Shown here: in pieces, positions 7,637 through 15,533 of the stretch
How positions within the stretch are numbered: the stretch's first letter is position 1
Layout: each line of letters begins with the position of its first letter
From: Hymenobacter pini
GTDB lineage: Bacteria; Bacteroidota; Bacteroidia; Cytophagales; Hymenobacteraceae
Length of the DNA stretch: 64,000 bases
Assembly (NCBI RefSeq): GCF_020421205.1
Contig: NZ_JAIZZH010000001.1
Coordinates: 682,001-746,000, forward strand
Direction of reading: 5' to 3'
Notes under the pieces: model-generated
The model's input: only the letters and a program-made list of their open reading frames with translations
The model's database searches: none
What the model was told of the DNA's origin: nothing
Translations under genes and position numbers: made by a program

Positions 7637-10504
7637 TCACCGAATTTCGAGGCGTGAAACCAGACTGCCAGCCCGAACCAAATAGATACCAGGGGTAAGG
7701 CCCTGTGTCCGGAGGGCTTGCCGGGCCGGCTGCGTGCGGATAAGGCGTCCGGTCAGATCCAGGAGTTGTAGTGTTGCCGAGGCAGCGCCTTCTACCTGCA
7801 CCTGTTCGTGCGCGGAAGCCGGGTTGGGATATAGCCGCAAACGGGATTCCGTAGCTACCGGGACACTTGGCTTCACCGGTAGCACAGACCCCGTAAACCG
7901 GTCGTTCAGGCGCACGGATACGCTGATTTCCGCCGCGTTGGGCACTACCAGGTCCAGGTCACCATCGTTGTCTACATCTCCCAGCAGAGCATCCGATGGC
8001 TGGCGGCCCACATTAATATCAGCCCCGTTCTTGGGCACCGTAAGTCCGCCTTTGCCGTCGCCGAAGCGTACCGACAAGCGGCTGGCGTACTCCTCCGAAA
8101 CCAGGGCATCCAGATTACCGTCGCCATTTACGTCGCCCAAGGCAATGCCGGTGGGGTCGGGGCGGACCTTGGTTTCGGGCACAGCCGGAGCGGTAAAGCC
8201 GCCTTTACCATCACCTAGCCGTATTGAGATATTGTTGCCAGCCGCATTGAGGCCTTCCACGTTGCAAGTTGCAAAATCCAGGTTGCCATCGTTGTTCAGG
8301 TCACCCAGGGCAATATCGTTGGGCTGGTTTTCGCCCAGTATCACCTCGGCAACTGTTGGCTTGGTGAACCCACCCCGGCCGTCGCCGAGCCGGATAGACA
8401 CGCTGCCATTCATGAGCGACTCGTAATTGGCGGTAGCAAAATCCATTTTCCCGTCGCCATTAAAGTCGCCGGTGGCCACGCTCATGGGGGCGTTACCCAC
8501 TTGCACTTCGGGCAGCGCTGGGGCGGTAAAGCCTCCCCGGCCGTTGCCAATGCGCACGGAAACGGTGCCGTTCTTACGGCTACAGGTTAACAGGTCCAGA
8601 TTGCCGTCCCCGGTCAAGTCCGTGAGTACCATATCCATGGGGTCGAAGCCGATGGGCACAACGGGTTCCGTGGCCGACTGCCTGGTAAAGCCACCTTGCC
8701 CGTTGCCAAAATAAATGGCCAGCTGCTGGGAGCCGTTCACGCTGTTGTTCGTAATGAAATCCAGGTTGCCATCATTGTTCAGGTCACCCAGGGCCAGGCA
8801 AGCCAGAAACTGTCCCACGCCGGTAACCAGGCTGGCGTTTGGCGTCGCAGGAGCTACAAACCGGCCCTGGCCGGCTCCAAGCCGCACGCAGGCAAAGCCA
8901 CTAAAGTTCACGCTCAGCATATCCAGCAGGCCGTCGTTGTTCAGGTCGCCCAGCGCCATCTTGGTCACGTATTTTTCCAGCGCTACCCGGGGCATGGCCG
9001 GTACCACAAACCGGCCGGCCCCGTCACCCAAGCGCACCGATACGCTCAGATAAGAAACAGACGTACTGGCGTAGGCCACACCCGCATTGCCGGCCAGTAA
9101 GTCGGGTTGGCTGTCCCGGTTCACGTCCGTGAGGGCAATGGCGTACGGGCCTAGCCCTGTGGGGTACTCCGGTACGGGAGCTGGTTGAAACCCACCGGCC
9201 CCATCGCCCAGGCGCAGCGAAACCGTGAAGCTGGAGCTGCTGGAGTTGCTGACGGCAAAATCGGGGCGGCCATCACTATTGATATCGGCTACGGCAATGG
9301 CTTGTGGGCTTGTGCCCACTTTTATCTCCGGTACCGCAGGGGCCTTCAGGCTGCCAGTGCCGTCACCCAGCAGTACCGACACGACTTTGGCAGTAGCGCA
9401 GACTACCAGCGCATCCAGGTGGCCGTCGGCGTTGATATCGTTCAGCGCTACATCGGTGGCTCCGGCCGCTACGGGCACCGCTGCCAGAGCCGTGAAGCCG
9501 CCCGCGCCGTTGCCCAGCAGCACCGTAGCCGTGTTAACGGTCAAGTTGCTGTTGAGCACCACCAGGTCGGGCCGGCCGTCGTGGTTTACATCGGCGGCGG
9601 CCAGCCCCGCTGGTGCCGGCCCGCAGCTGATGTTGGGTAGCGTACTAAAAGTACCTTTCCCGTCGCCGAGGCGGATGGCAACGGCCGACAGCCGACTCAG
9701 GCCCACCGCAAAGTCCAGCTTCCCGTCGGCGTTGAAGTCCGCCACGGCCAGCCCACGCATGTTGTTTTCTACAATGAAACGGCCCGCCGACGGATTGTTA
9801 AACTGCCCGCTACCATCGCCAAAGGCTAGGCTCACGTAGGAGTAGGTCTGGTCAATGGTCAGAATATCCGGGTGCCCGTCGCTATTCATGTCGGCCACCT
9901 GCAGGTCAAGAGGACTGTTTACGCCACTGGAGGTGGTAGCGGCAGCCGCTGGTGGCAAAAAGCCGCCCTGCCCGTCTCCCAGCCGTACCGCCAGCATGGG
10001 CTTTGCCGGGCTGCCGACTACAAAGTCCGGGTTACCGTCGTGGTTCAGGTCGGCCACGGCCATGCAACGGGGCTGCAGTCCCACATCCACGTCTTCATCC
10101 AGAAACCGGCCCGAACTGGGACTGGTAGCGGCCGTGAAGCCAGTAACCACTCCGGCTACCAGCCCGGTGCCGGCCGTGCTGGTAGCCCGCTCGGACACGC
10201 TCACCCGCAGCGGCTCCCCGGCCATGAATGGCTTGGTGGGGGTGAAGGTGAGTGTGGACGTGCCCGCACCTTGGAAAGTACCAGGCACCTGGCTTCGCCA
10301 AAGGCTTGTCACCCGTACGGCATCGGGCGAGGCGGCTTGCGCGCTCATGGGCTGCGAAAACGTAAGCTGCACGGAACCAGTACGCGGTACCGCCACGGCA
10401 TTGGCGCGGGGCAGCATCTCCTGTAGCACGGGAGCCTGGGCCCACGCGCAGTGGGCGGCCGTAGTACCAGCCGTCAGTAACAGTAGTTTGTAGAGTAGGG
10501 TCAT
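7637..10504 (-). CDS. Secreted FG-GAP/VCBS repeat protein with T9SS sorting domain
   Basis: A protein of about 955 residues when started at 10504, where the ATG opens a signal peptide (MTLLYKLLLLTAGTTAAHCA); an in-frame start seven codons upstream is less likely. After the signal comes an SbsA-type Ig-like domain (about 25-125). Then come 14 calcium-binding loops of the form DxNxDGxxD, about 55-60 residues apart, each followed by a VRLGDGxGGF-type strand. Such repeats fold as beta-propellers; 14 would fit two seven-bladed propellers. The last 70 residues (LRLYPNPA ... GIYLVRAG) are a type A sorting domain used by the type IX secretion system, so the protein should be exported and attached to the surface. 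The exact role is unknown; adhesion is common for such proteins. Confidence 0.9.
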   Translation of the reverse strand: MTLLYKLLLLTAGTTAAHCAWAQAPVLQEMLPRANAVAVPRTGSVQLTFSQPMSAQAASPDAVRVTSLWRSQVPGTFQGAGTSTLTFTPTKPFMAGEPLRVSVSERATSTAGTGLVAGVVTGFTAATSPSSGRFLDEDVDVGLQPRCMAVADLNHDGNPDFVVGSPAKPMLAVRLGDGQGGFLPPAAAATTSSGVNSPLDLQVADMNSDGHPDILTIDQTYSYVSLAFGDGSGQFNNPSAGRFIVENNMRGLAVADFNADGKLDFAVGLSRLSAVAIRLGDGKGTFSTLPNISCGPAPAGLAAADVNHDGRPDLVVLNSNLTVNTATVLLGNGAGGFTALAAVPVAAGATDVALNDINADGHLDALVVCATAKVVSVLLGDGTGSLKAPAVPEIKVGTSPQAIAVADINSDGRPDFAVSNSSSSSFTVSLRLGDGAGGFQPAPVPEYPTGLGPYAIALTDVNRDSQPDLLAGNAGVAYASTSVSYLSVSVRLGDGAGRFVVPAMPRVALEKYVTKMALGDLNNDGLLDMLSVNFSGFACVRLGAGQGRFVAPATPNASLVTGVGQFLACLALGDLNNDGNLDFITNNSVNGSQQLAIYFGNGQGGFTRQSATEPVVPIGFDPMDMVLTDLTGDGNLDLLTCSRKNGTVSVRIGNGRGGFTAPALPEVQVGNAPMSVATGDFNGDGKMDFATANYESLMNGSVSIRLGDGRGGFTKPTVAEVILGENQPNDIALGDLNNDGNLDFATCNVEGLNAAGNNISIRLGDGKGGFTAPAVPETKVRPDPTGIALGDVNGDGNLDALVSEEYASRLSVRFGDGKGGLTVPKNGADINVGRQPSDALLGDVDNDGDLDLVVPNAAEISVSVRLNDRFTGSVLPVKPSVPVATESRLRLYPNPASAHEQVQVEGAASATLQLLDLTGRLIRTQPARQALRTQGLTPGIYLVRAGSLVSRLEIR

Positions 10505-10806
10505 AGAATCACGTAACAGACACACTTCCCCACGAAGGTACTGAGTGTTAGTCTACATCAGAAGCAGCGGGCGGCGGTATTTCGCAGTGAAAACCGAGGA
10601 TGTTCGTGCGGCTGTCCGGCCGGCATCAGCCACTGAGGGCTTGGTATCGGCAGCAAGTTGGCGGCGTACGCTCATCTTTGTGGCCCGTTTTTGCACTTGC
10701 TTTGGGCTTGTTCCAGCGGCAGGGTAAGAAATCATAGCCCAAACTGGACCTAAGCCCAACGGTTCTGCGTAGGCAGAAGCTCCCTCACCAACTGAGTATA
10801 TAGCGA
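10505..10806. other. Intergenic region between divergent genes
   Basis: About 300 bases between the start of the FG-GAP gene on the minus strand and the start of the quinone-reductase-like gene on the plus strand. It should hold both promoters. The only promoter-like string I see is CATCTTTG at 10673-10680, one base off the Bacteroidota box TAnnTTTG, without a well-placed -33 element. The short open frames here lack any protein character. Confidence 0.5.
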
Positions 10807-11754
10807 ATGAATGCCATTTATTTCACCGAATACGGCCCGGCTGATGTACTGCGCTACGGCGAACAGCCCACGCCCACGCCTAAATCCGACCAGGTTCTGG
10901 TGCGGGTGCGGGCCAGCAGCATCAACCCCATCGACTGGAAAGTCCGCAACGGCGATATGAAGCTGATTACCGGCCAGCGCTTCCCCAAAATTCCGGGCCG
11001 CGACGTAGCCGGTGAAGTAGCCGCTGTGGGCAACCACGTAACCCGTTTTAAAGTGGGCGACCGGGTGTACGGCATGCCCAATGATGGCGTAGGCAGTGCC
11101 AACGCGGAGTACGCCCTGCTGGCCGAATCAGTAGCGGCGTTTATTCCCGAAAAAATTTCCTTTGAAGAGGCCGGAGCGGTGCCGCTGGCGGCCCTTACGG
11201 CTCTTCAGGCCCTGCACGACCATGGCCAACTGCTTTCCGGCGACCGGGTACTGGTGAACGGGGCGTCGGGCGGGGTGGGCACCTTTGCCGTGCAAATTGC
11301 CAAAGCCTTGGGAGCCGGGGAGGTAACCGGCGTGTGCGGCCCCGATAATATGGAGCTGGTGCGCAGCCTCGGGGCCGACCGGGTGCTGAACCACGAGGAG
11401 CACGACTTCACCAAAAACCGGAGCCACTACGATATTGTGTTCGATGCTGTGGGCAAGAGTAGCTTCACAGCCTGCCAGCACGCTTTGCGCCGCAACGGCC
11501 GCTACGTGACCACCACGCCCGAGCCCAGTGTGCTGATTACCGATAAACTAGCCGCCGCGCTCAGCACCAAATCGGCCCACATGTTCTTCGCCAAAGAGCG
11601 GGGCACCGACCTGGCCCTGATTTCGGCCTGGCTTCAGGCTGGTACCCTTCGCGTCATCATCGACAAGACCTTCCCGCTGCAGGAAACTGCCGAGGCGCAC
11701 CGCTACAGCGAAACCGGCCGCGCCGCTGGCAAAATTGTGCTGACGGTAGAGTAG
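10807..11754 (+). CDS. NADP-dependent quinone reductase-like alcohol dehydrogenase (MDR superfamily)
   Basis: A 315-residue zinc-free medium-chain dehydrogenase/reductase. The N-terminal GroES-like part carries SSINPIDWKVRNG and the PGRDVAGEV motif. The Rossmann part begins near residue 150 with VNGASGGVGTFAVQIAKALG, the nucleotide-binding glycine-rich turn. Cysteines expected for zinc binding are absent, which places it with the quinone oxidoreductase / reticulon-4-interacting-like branch that reduces quinones or enones with NADPH. The gene stands alone, with a perfect palindrome 18 bases after its stop. The physiological substrate cannot be inferred. Confidence 0.88.
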   Translation: MNAIYFTEYGPADVLRYGEQPTPTPKSDQVLVRVRASSINPIDWKVRNGDMKLITGQRFPKIPGRDVAGEVAAVGNHVTRFKVGDRVYGMPNDGVGSANAEYALLAESVAAFIPEKISFEEAGAVPLAALTALQALHDHGQLLSGDRVLVNGASGGVGTFAVQIAKALGAGEVTGVCGPDNMELVRSLGADRVLNHEEHDFTKNRSHYDIVFDAVGKSSFTACQHALRRNGRYVTTTPEPSVLITDKLAAALSTKSAHMFFAKERGTDLALISAWLQAGTLRVIIDKTFPLQETAEAHRYSETGRAAGKIVLTVE

Positions 11755-11772
11755 GGAAGCAAGCGTAACAAA

Positions 11773-11817
11773 ACAAAGCTACACAAATGCAACTTAGTTG
11801 CATTTGTGTAGCTTTGT
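11773..11817. repeat. Perfect 22-bp palindrome with a single central base
   Basis: Arms 11773-11794 and 11796-11817 are exact reverse complements with one T (11795) between them. Each arm contains TTGCATTTGTGTAGCTTTG in one orientation, which includes TAGCTTTG, an exact match to the TAnnTTTG promoter box, pointing outward on both strands. It may be a terminator of the upstream gene, an operator, or a promoter element for the gene at 11878. Confidence 0.9.
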
Positions 11818-11877
11818 GCGTTTGATAACCCCATCCTCGCAGCTAGTTCTGCGGGATACTCTACTTAGCCAGCAACT

Positions 11878-12780
11878 ATGACGCATGCACAGGAAACCGA
11901 TGTGTTGATTATTGGCGGCAGCTACGCCGGGCTAGCCGCAGCCATGGCTCTTGGGCGGGCGTTGCGCCGCGTGGTGGTGCTGGACAGTGGCCGGCCCTGC
12001 AACCGCCAAACGCCTCATTCGCACAACTTCCTAACGCAGGATGGCCAGACGCCCGCTGCTATCCGGGCGCGGGCGCTGGAGCAGGTGCTGCGGTACCCCA
12101 CGGTGCAAATAATAGCCGCCGAAGCCATGACGGCCAAAGCCACGCCGTCGGGCTTTGCTGTTGGTACTGTTGATGGCCAGCAGTTTGTGGCTCAGAAAAT
12201 GATTTTGGCCACGGGCATTGAGGATTTGCTGCCGGAGTTGCCGGGGCTGACCGAATGCTGGGGAATTTCGGTGCTGCACTGCCCGTACTGCCACGGCTAC
12301 GAGGTGCACGGCCAGCCGCTGGGTGTGCTCAACAACGGCGACGCCGGCTTTATGCAGGCTCGCCTCATCCGCAACTGGACGCCGAACCTCACCCTGTTCA
12401 CCAATGGGCCCGCCACCCTCACCGAAACGCAGGTGCAGCAGTTACAGCAGCAGAAAATTGCCATCGAAGAAGCTCCCGTGCTAGCCGTGCAGCACACGCA
12501 CGGGTACATGCGCGGCTTGAAATTGGCCAATGGTACGGAGTTCCCCTTAACGGCCCTGTTCACGCACGTCCCCTTCCGGCAGCACAGTGCGCTGTCAGCG
12601 CAGTTGGGTTGCCAACTTACTCCAGCCGGTCACCTGGAGGTGGATGACTGGCAGAAAACTTCCGTGCCGGGGGTGTATGCCGCTGGTGATGCCACTACCC
12701 CCATGCGCTCGGTAGCTAATGCCGTGGCCGCGGGCAACCGGGCAGGGGCGTTCGTCAACCACGAGTTGTTGAGGTTGTAG
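11878..12780 (+). CDS. Thioredoxin reductase-like NAD(P)/FAD-dependent oxidoreductase
   Basis: A 300-residue two-dinucleotide-binding flavoprotein. The FAD motif is at the N-terminus (VLIIGGSYAGLAAAMALG), a redox-active CPYC pair sits near residue 140 (HCPYCHGYE), and the C-terminal FAD motif is YAAGDATTP. The middle NADPH-binding glycine motif is degenerate (LGVLNNGDAGFMQ), so the electron donor is uncertain. Proteins of this type reduce thioredoxin-like partners or act as peroxide-producing oxidases. It is a stand-alone gene followed within 2 bases by a convergent EamA gene. I cannot name its partner. Confidence 0.88.
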   Translation: MTHAQETDVLIIGGSYAGLAAAMALGRALRRVVVLDSGRPCNRQTPHSHNFLTQDGQTPAAIRARALEQVLRYPTVQIIAAEAMTAKATPSGFAVGTVDGQQFVAQKMILATGIEDLLPELPGLTECWGISVLHCPYCHGYEVHGQPLGVLNNGDAGFMQARLIRNWTPNLTLFTNGPATLTETQVQQLQQQKIAIEEAPVLAVQHTHGYMRGLKLANGTEFPLTALFTHVPFRQHSALSAQLGCQLTPAGHLEVDDWQKTSVPGVYAAGDATTPMRSVANAVAAGNRAGAFVNHELLRL

Positions 12781-12781
12781 C

Positions 12782-13210
12782 CTAGGTACTCTCCCGGGTG
12801 AAGGCAATCAGCAAAGCCCCACCGGCCATTAGAGTAGCCCCCAGAATGACCTGCCAGGTAATTTTCTCCTTCAGAAAGAATACGGCCAGCAGAATGGAGA
12901 AAACCAGCGAAATCTTATCGAATGAGGAGGTGCGCGAGGCCTGCCCCAGCTTGAGTGCCTGAAAGGAAAACAGCGAGGAAAGGCAGGTGATGATGCCGGC
13001 GGCTATCAGAAACACCCAGGTGCGCCGGTCAATTTCGGCTACCTGCCCCAAGTGGCCTTGCCAGGCTACCACGCTCCACGCCACCGCCACAATCAGCACC
13101 GACTGAATGGCGAAGGCTACGCTGGATTCTGTGTTCTTGACGCCTACCTTAGAAAGCGTTACCACAATTGCGGCCGATAGGGCGGCCAGTAAAGAAAATA
13201 CGACCCACAT
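12782..13210 (-). CDS. EamA-family small membrane transporter
   Basis: A 142-residue protein with five predicted membrane segments (about residues 4-22, 33-50, 67-84, 95-113, 119-137). This is one EamA module rather than the usual ten-helix double module. The final pair of helices with FFLKEKITWQVILGA between them is typical of the family. Short EamA proteins act as dimers in related DMT-superfamily exporters, and this one probably does too. Substrate unknown. Its stop codon is 2 bases from that of the convergent oxidoreductase gene, leaving no room for a separate terminator. Confidence 0.85.
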   Translation of the reverse strand: MWVVFSLLAALSAAIVVTLSKVGVKNTESSVAFAIQSVLIVAVAWSVVAWQGHLGQVAEIDRRTWVFLIAAGIITCLSSLFSFQALKLGQASRTSSFDKISLVFSILLAVFFLKEKITWQVILGATLMAGGALLIAFTREST

Positions 13211-13369
13211 ACGTGCTACTGAACAAATGCCTTACAGACAGTACGTGCGGCGCGCAATTTTCGCCGCAATAGGGTAGCCACTCGGGCCGGCTGGCTCGTA
13301 CTGCCCGAAAGCCCGGCGTGTGGTATCTTGCGGGAAGCTGCCCACGGCGGTGCGGCTCAGGTGTAGCGT

Positions 13370-14332
13370 ATGAACAACAAATTTCTGATTGGCAGCCTGG
13401 TAGCTGTTGCCCTGTATCCGGTGGAATTGATGGCGCAAAATAGCGCGGGTGGTAGTCCGGCGCTGCCGGAGCCCCCAGGTACGGCTCGGGTAGGAACCAA
13501 CCTGTTTATGGATGAAACCGAGGTGGCCAATATTCATTGGTTGGAGTACCTGCATTTCATCCGGCGAGACTCTTCAGCGGCTATATACCGCGCGCAACTG
13601 CCCGACTCTACCGGCTGGCAGCCCGTGCCCGACCCTGAGCAAACGGCCCCGCCCCAATCGTATTTCCGGGCGCCAGCCTATCGCTACCACCCGGCCACCG
13701 GCGTTAGTCATGAGCAGGCCCGGGCCTACTGCCGCTGGCGCAGCGCGGTGGTAAACCGCAGCTACTTCCAAGGCTCCGAGTTTCGGAAGCAGCACCCCGA
13801 GCTCCGCGACTACGACGTGACGGTGGAATACCGTCTGCCTACGGAGGCGGAATGGGAGCAAGCCGCCGCAGGTGGCTTGCCGGCGGGGCCACGGCCTTTT
13901 GAGTTGGTGCAAACCCGCTCAGTACGCAAGCCCAAACCCATGAAGCTCAACGAATCGGAGGATTTGGTGGCTTGCCTGGATGCCCAGCAACTGGCGCACC
14001 CAGCCACCGAAACCGCCTACGAGCTGCCTTATAACCTGCGGGAAAACTACTTTTTAGCCGGCAGCAACCAAGTATTCAGCTGCCCGCCGCCCAAGCGCGA
14101 GTTTCCCCTGCAGCCCGTTACCATTGGTCCGCCCAATGGGTTTGGCTTGCAGAATGTAGTTGGAAACGTGGCCGAAATGACGGCCGCCCGAGGTGTGGCC
14201 AAAGGTGGGTCGTTTAAAACGTCCGTGCAAGGCCTCACGCTGAAGGACCGGCAGCCCTACCAAACCCCGCAGAACTGGCTGGGCTTCCGGTGCGTAGCCA
14301 CCGTGCGTATGGTGCGCAAAGCCGGCAAATAA
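13370..14332 (+). CDS. SUMF1/formylglycine-generating-enzyme-like protein (GldK/GldJ-like)
   Basis: A 320-residue exported protein: signal peptide at residues 1-22 (ending VELMAQ), then a SUMF1-type domain. Visible family marks are the N-terminal 'MDETEVANIHWLEYLHF', the YRLPTEAEWEQAA motif near residue 155, GNVAEM near residue 263 (most relatives have GNVWEW) and the closing WLGFRCV. In Bacteroidota, secreted proteins of this fold include GldJ and GldK of the gliding/type IX secretion machinery. This one lacks a lipoprotein cysteine and is not next to other gld genes, so it is probably a paralogue of unknown role rather than GldK itself. Confidence 0.8.
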   Translation: MNNKFLIGSLVAVALYPVELMAQNSAGGSPALPEPPGTARVGTNLFMDETEVANIHWLEYLHFIRRDSSAAIYRAQLPDSTGWQPVPDPEQTAPPQSYFRAPAYRYHPATGVSHEQARAYCRWRSAVVNRSYFQGSEFRKQHPELRDYDVTVEYRLPTEAEWEQAAAGGLPAGPRPFELVQTRSVRKPKPMKLNESEDLVACLDAQQLAHPATETAYELPYNLRENYFLAGSNQVFSCPPPKREFPLQPVTIGPPNGFGLQNVVGNVAEMTAARGVAKGGSFKTSVQGLTLKDRQPYQTPQNWLGFRCVATVRMVRKAGK

Positions 14333-14380
14333 CAAAAGCGCCGACTACTTCTCCGCCAAGAGGTAGTCGGCGCTTTTGTT
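14331..14380. terminator. Terminator of the SUMF1-like gene
   Basis: Near-perfect 20-bp stem (AACAAAAGCGCCGACTACTT / AGGTAGTCGGCGCTTTTGTT) ending in a T-rich run. The stem begins inside the stop codon of the gene. Confidence 0.85.
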
Positions 14381-14433
14381 GATGGCAGCTTATCAGAGGG
14401 CGGAGTTGCTTTTGAAGTAGCCGCCTGCCACCA

Positions 14434-14468
14434 GAACGTCATGCTTCGCGGGGATCAGCATGACGTTC
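14434..14468. repeat. Short GTCATGCT-type hairpin (copy C, singlet)
   Basis: Perfect 12-bp arms GAACGTCATGCT and AGCATGACGTTC around an 11-nt loop. It is the single-hairpin form of the second subfamily of the REPIN-like repeat, between two convergent genes. Confidence 0.85.
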
Positions 14469-14492
14469 GATACTAGGAAGAGGAAATAATGC

Positions 14493-15344
14493 TTATTTCC
14501 CTACCCGCAATGCCAAGCCGGCGCCCACGTTGAAGCCACCAGCGGCTGGGGTGAGGCCGTGGCCAGCCGTAACATCCAACCGCACACCGGCGGCGGGCCG
14601 GAAATACAGACCGGAGGTGAGGCCTGGCCGCCAGCCCTGCTGCCGCTGCCAGGTGGCGTAGGTTTCGGCAAAGAACCCAAGGTGGGGCGAGGAGCCAATA
14701 GGGCCGTTGAGCGCCAGGGTAGTCAGGTATTGGCCCTGCTTGGTGCCCTCAGCCTTGAAGCCGCGCTGCCGGAAGCCGAAGTTACCTTCCAACCCAAACC
14801 GCTGCCCCAACTGCTGCGACACTAGCAGGCGCGCGCCGGGCTCAAATTGTTTGTCGGGGAAGCTGGCGTCGCCGTTACGCAGATTCATATCGAACAGCAC
14901 CACCACCTGGGAGCGAGCATTCTGCACGGTGGAGGCCAGAAACTTAGCGCCCACATTCAGCGGGGCAAACCCGGCCGGACCGGTGTAGGTAGCCGGCGCG
15001 CCTTCAATAGATGAAGGCCGCACCGCCGGCGTGAGCAGATAGTTCTGGGTGGCGCGCAGCTCAATGTGGTTGAAAAAACCCACCCGCAGGGTACTGCCCC
15101 AGGCCGAGCGGCCGGCGTAGCCCACGCTGCTGCCCGCATCGTAGCGGTTCAGGCCGGTTTCCAGCTGGAACTGGCCCGGGTACAGCATGTTGGTGGTGAT
15201 AGTTTGCCCCGGGCGGTCCGGGCGAATCAGCCGCACAAAGGGCGAGTCGCCGTTGTTGAGGTTGGGGTCGGTGGTCTGGGCCAGGGTGCGGGCCGGGCCA
15301 GCAAGCAGCAGGGCTCCGGCGGTCAGCAGAGTGGTCGTACGCAT
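14493..15344 (-). CDS. Outer-membrane beta-barrel protein, MetA-pathway-of-phenol-degradation type
   Basis: A 283-residue exported protein. Signal peptide about residues 1-22 (ending TLAQ). After DRPGQTITT comes a run of alternating hydrophobic strands separated by turns, ending in GLALRVGK, as in outer-membrane barrels. The 'RPDRPGQT...Y.G.FQLE.G' opening is typical of the family named after the phenol-degradation pathway gene (PF13557), whose members are putative outer-membrane channels of unknown substrate. The gene stands alone; its start faces the M1 aminopeptidase terminator. Confidence 0.78.
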   Translation of the reverse strand: MRTTTLLTAGALLLAGPARTLAQTTDPNLNNGDSPFVRLIRPDRPGQTITTNMLYPGQFQLETGLNRYDAGSSVGYAGRSAWGSTLRVGFFNHIELRATQNYLLTPAVRPSSIEGAPATYTGPAGFAPLNVGAKFLASTVQNARSQVVVLFDMNLRNGDASFPDKQFEPGARLLVSQQLGQRFGLEGNFGFRQRGFKAEGTKQGQYLTTLALNGPIGSSPHLGFFAETYATWQRQQGWRPGLTSGLYFRPAAGVRLDVTAGHGLTPAAGGFNVGAGLALRVGK

Positions 15345-15478
15345 GTCTTATCGACGCCCGGTCTCTTTTAAAAGTTCGATTTTTTGAAGAAGATGTAACC
15401 TTGCCCGGCAAAATGCGTTGCCCAATTTTCTACTGAACAGTGCCTTAAGTCACCAGATTTGAGGAATTTATGCAGCAC

Positions 15479-15510
15479 AAAAAAGACCGAAGCAGGCTTC
15501 GGTCTTTTTT
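15479..15510 (-). terminator. Terminator of the M1 aminopeptidase gene
   Basis: Perfect 15-bp stem AAAAAAGACCGAAGC / GCTTCGGTCTTTTTT with a 2-nt loop. The run of A/T on both sides lets it work in either direction; it lies just after the aminopeptidase stop. Confidence 0.9.
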
Positions 15511-15533
15511 ACTTTTAGCGGGAAAGTTCTATT

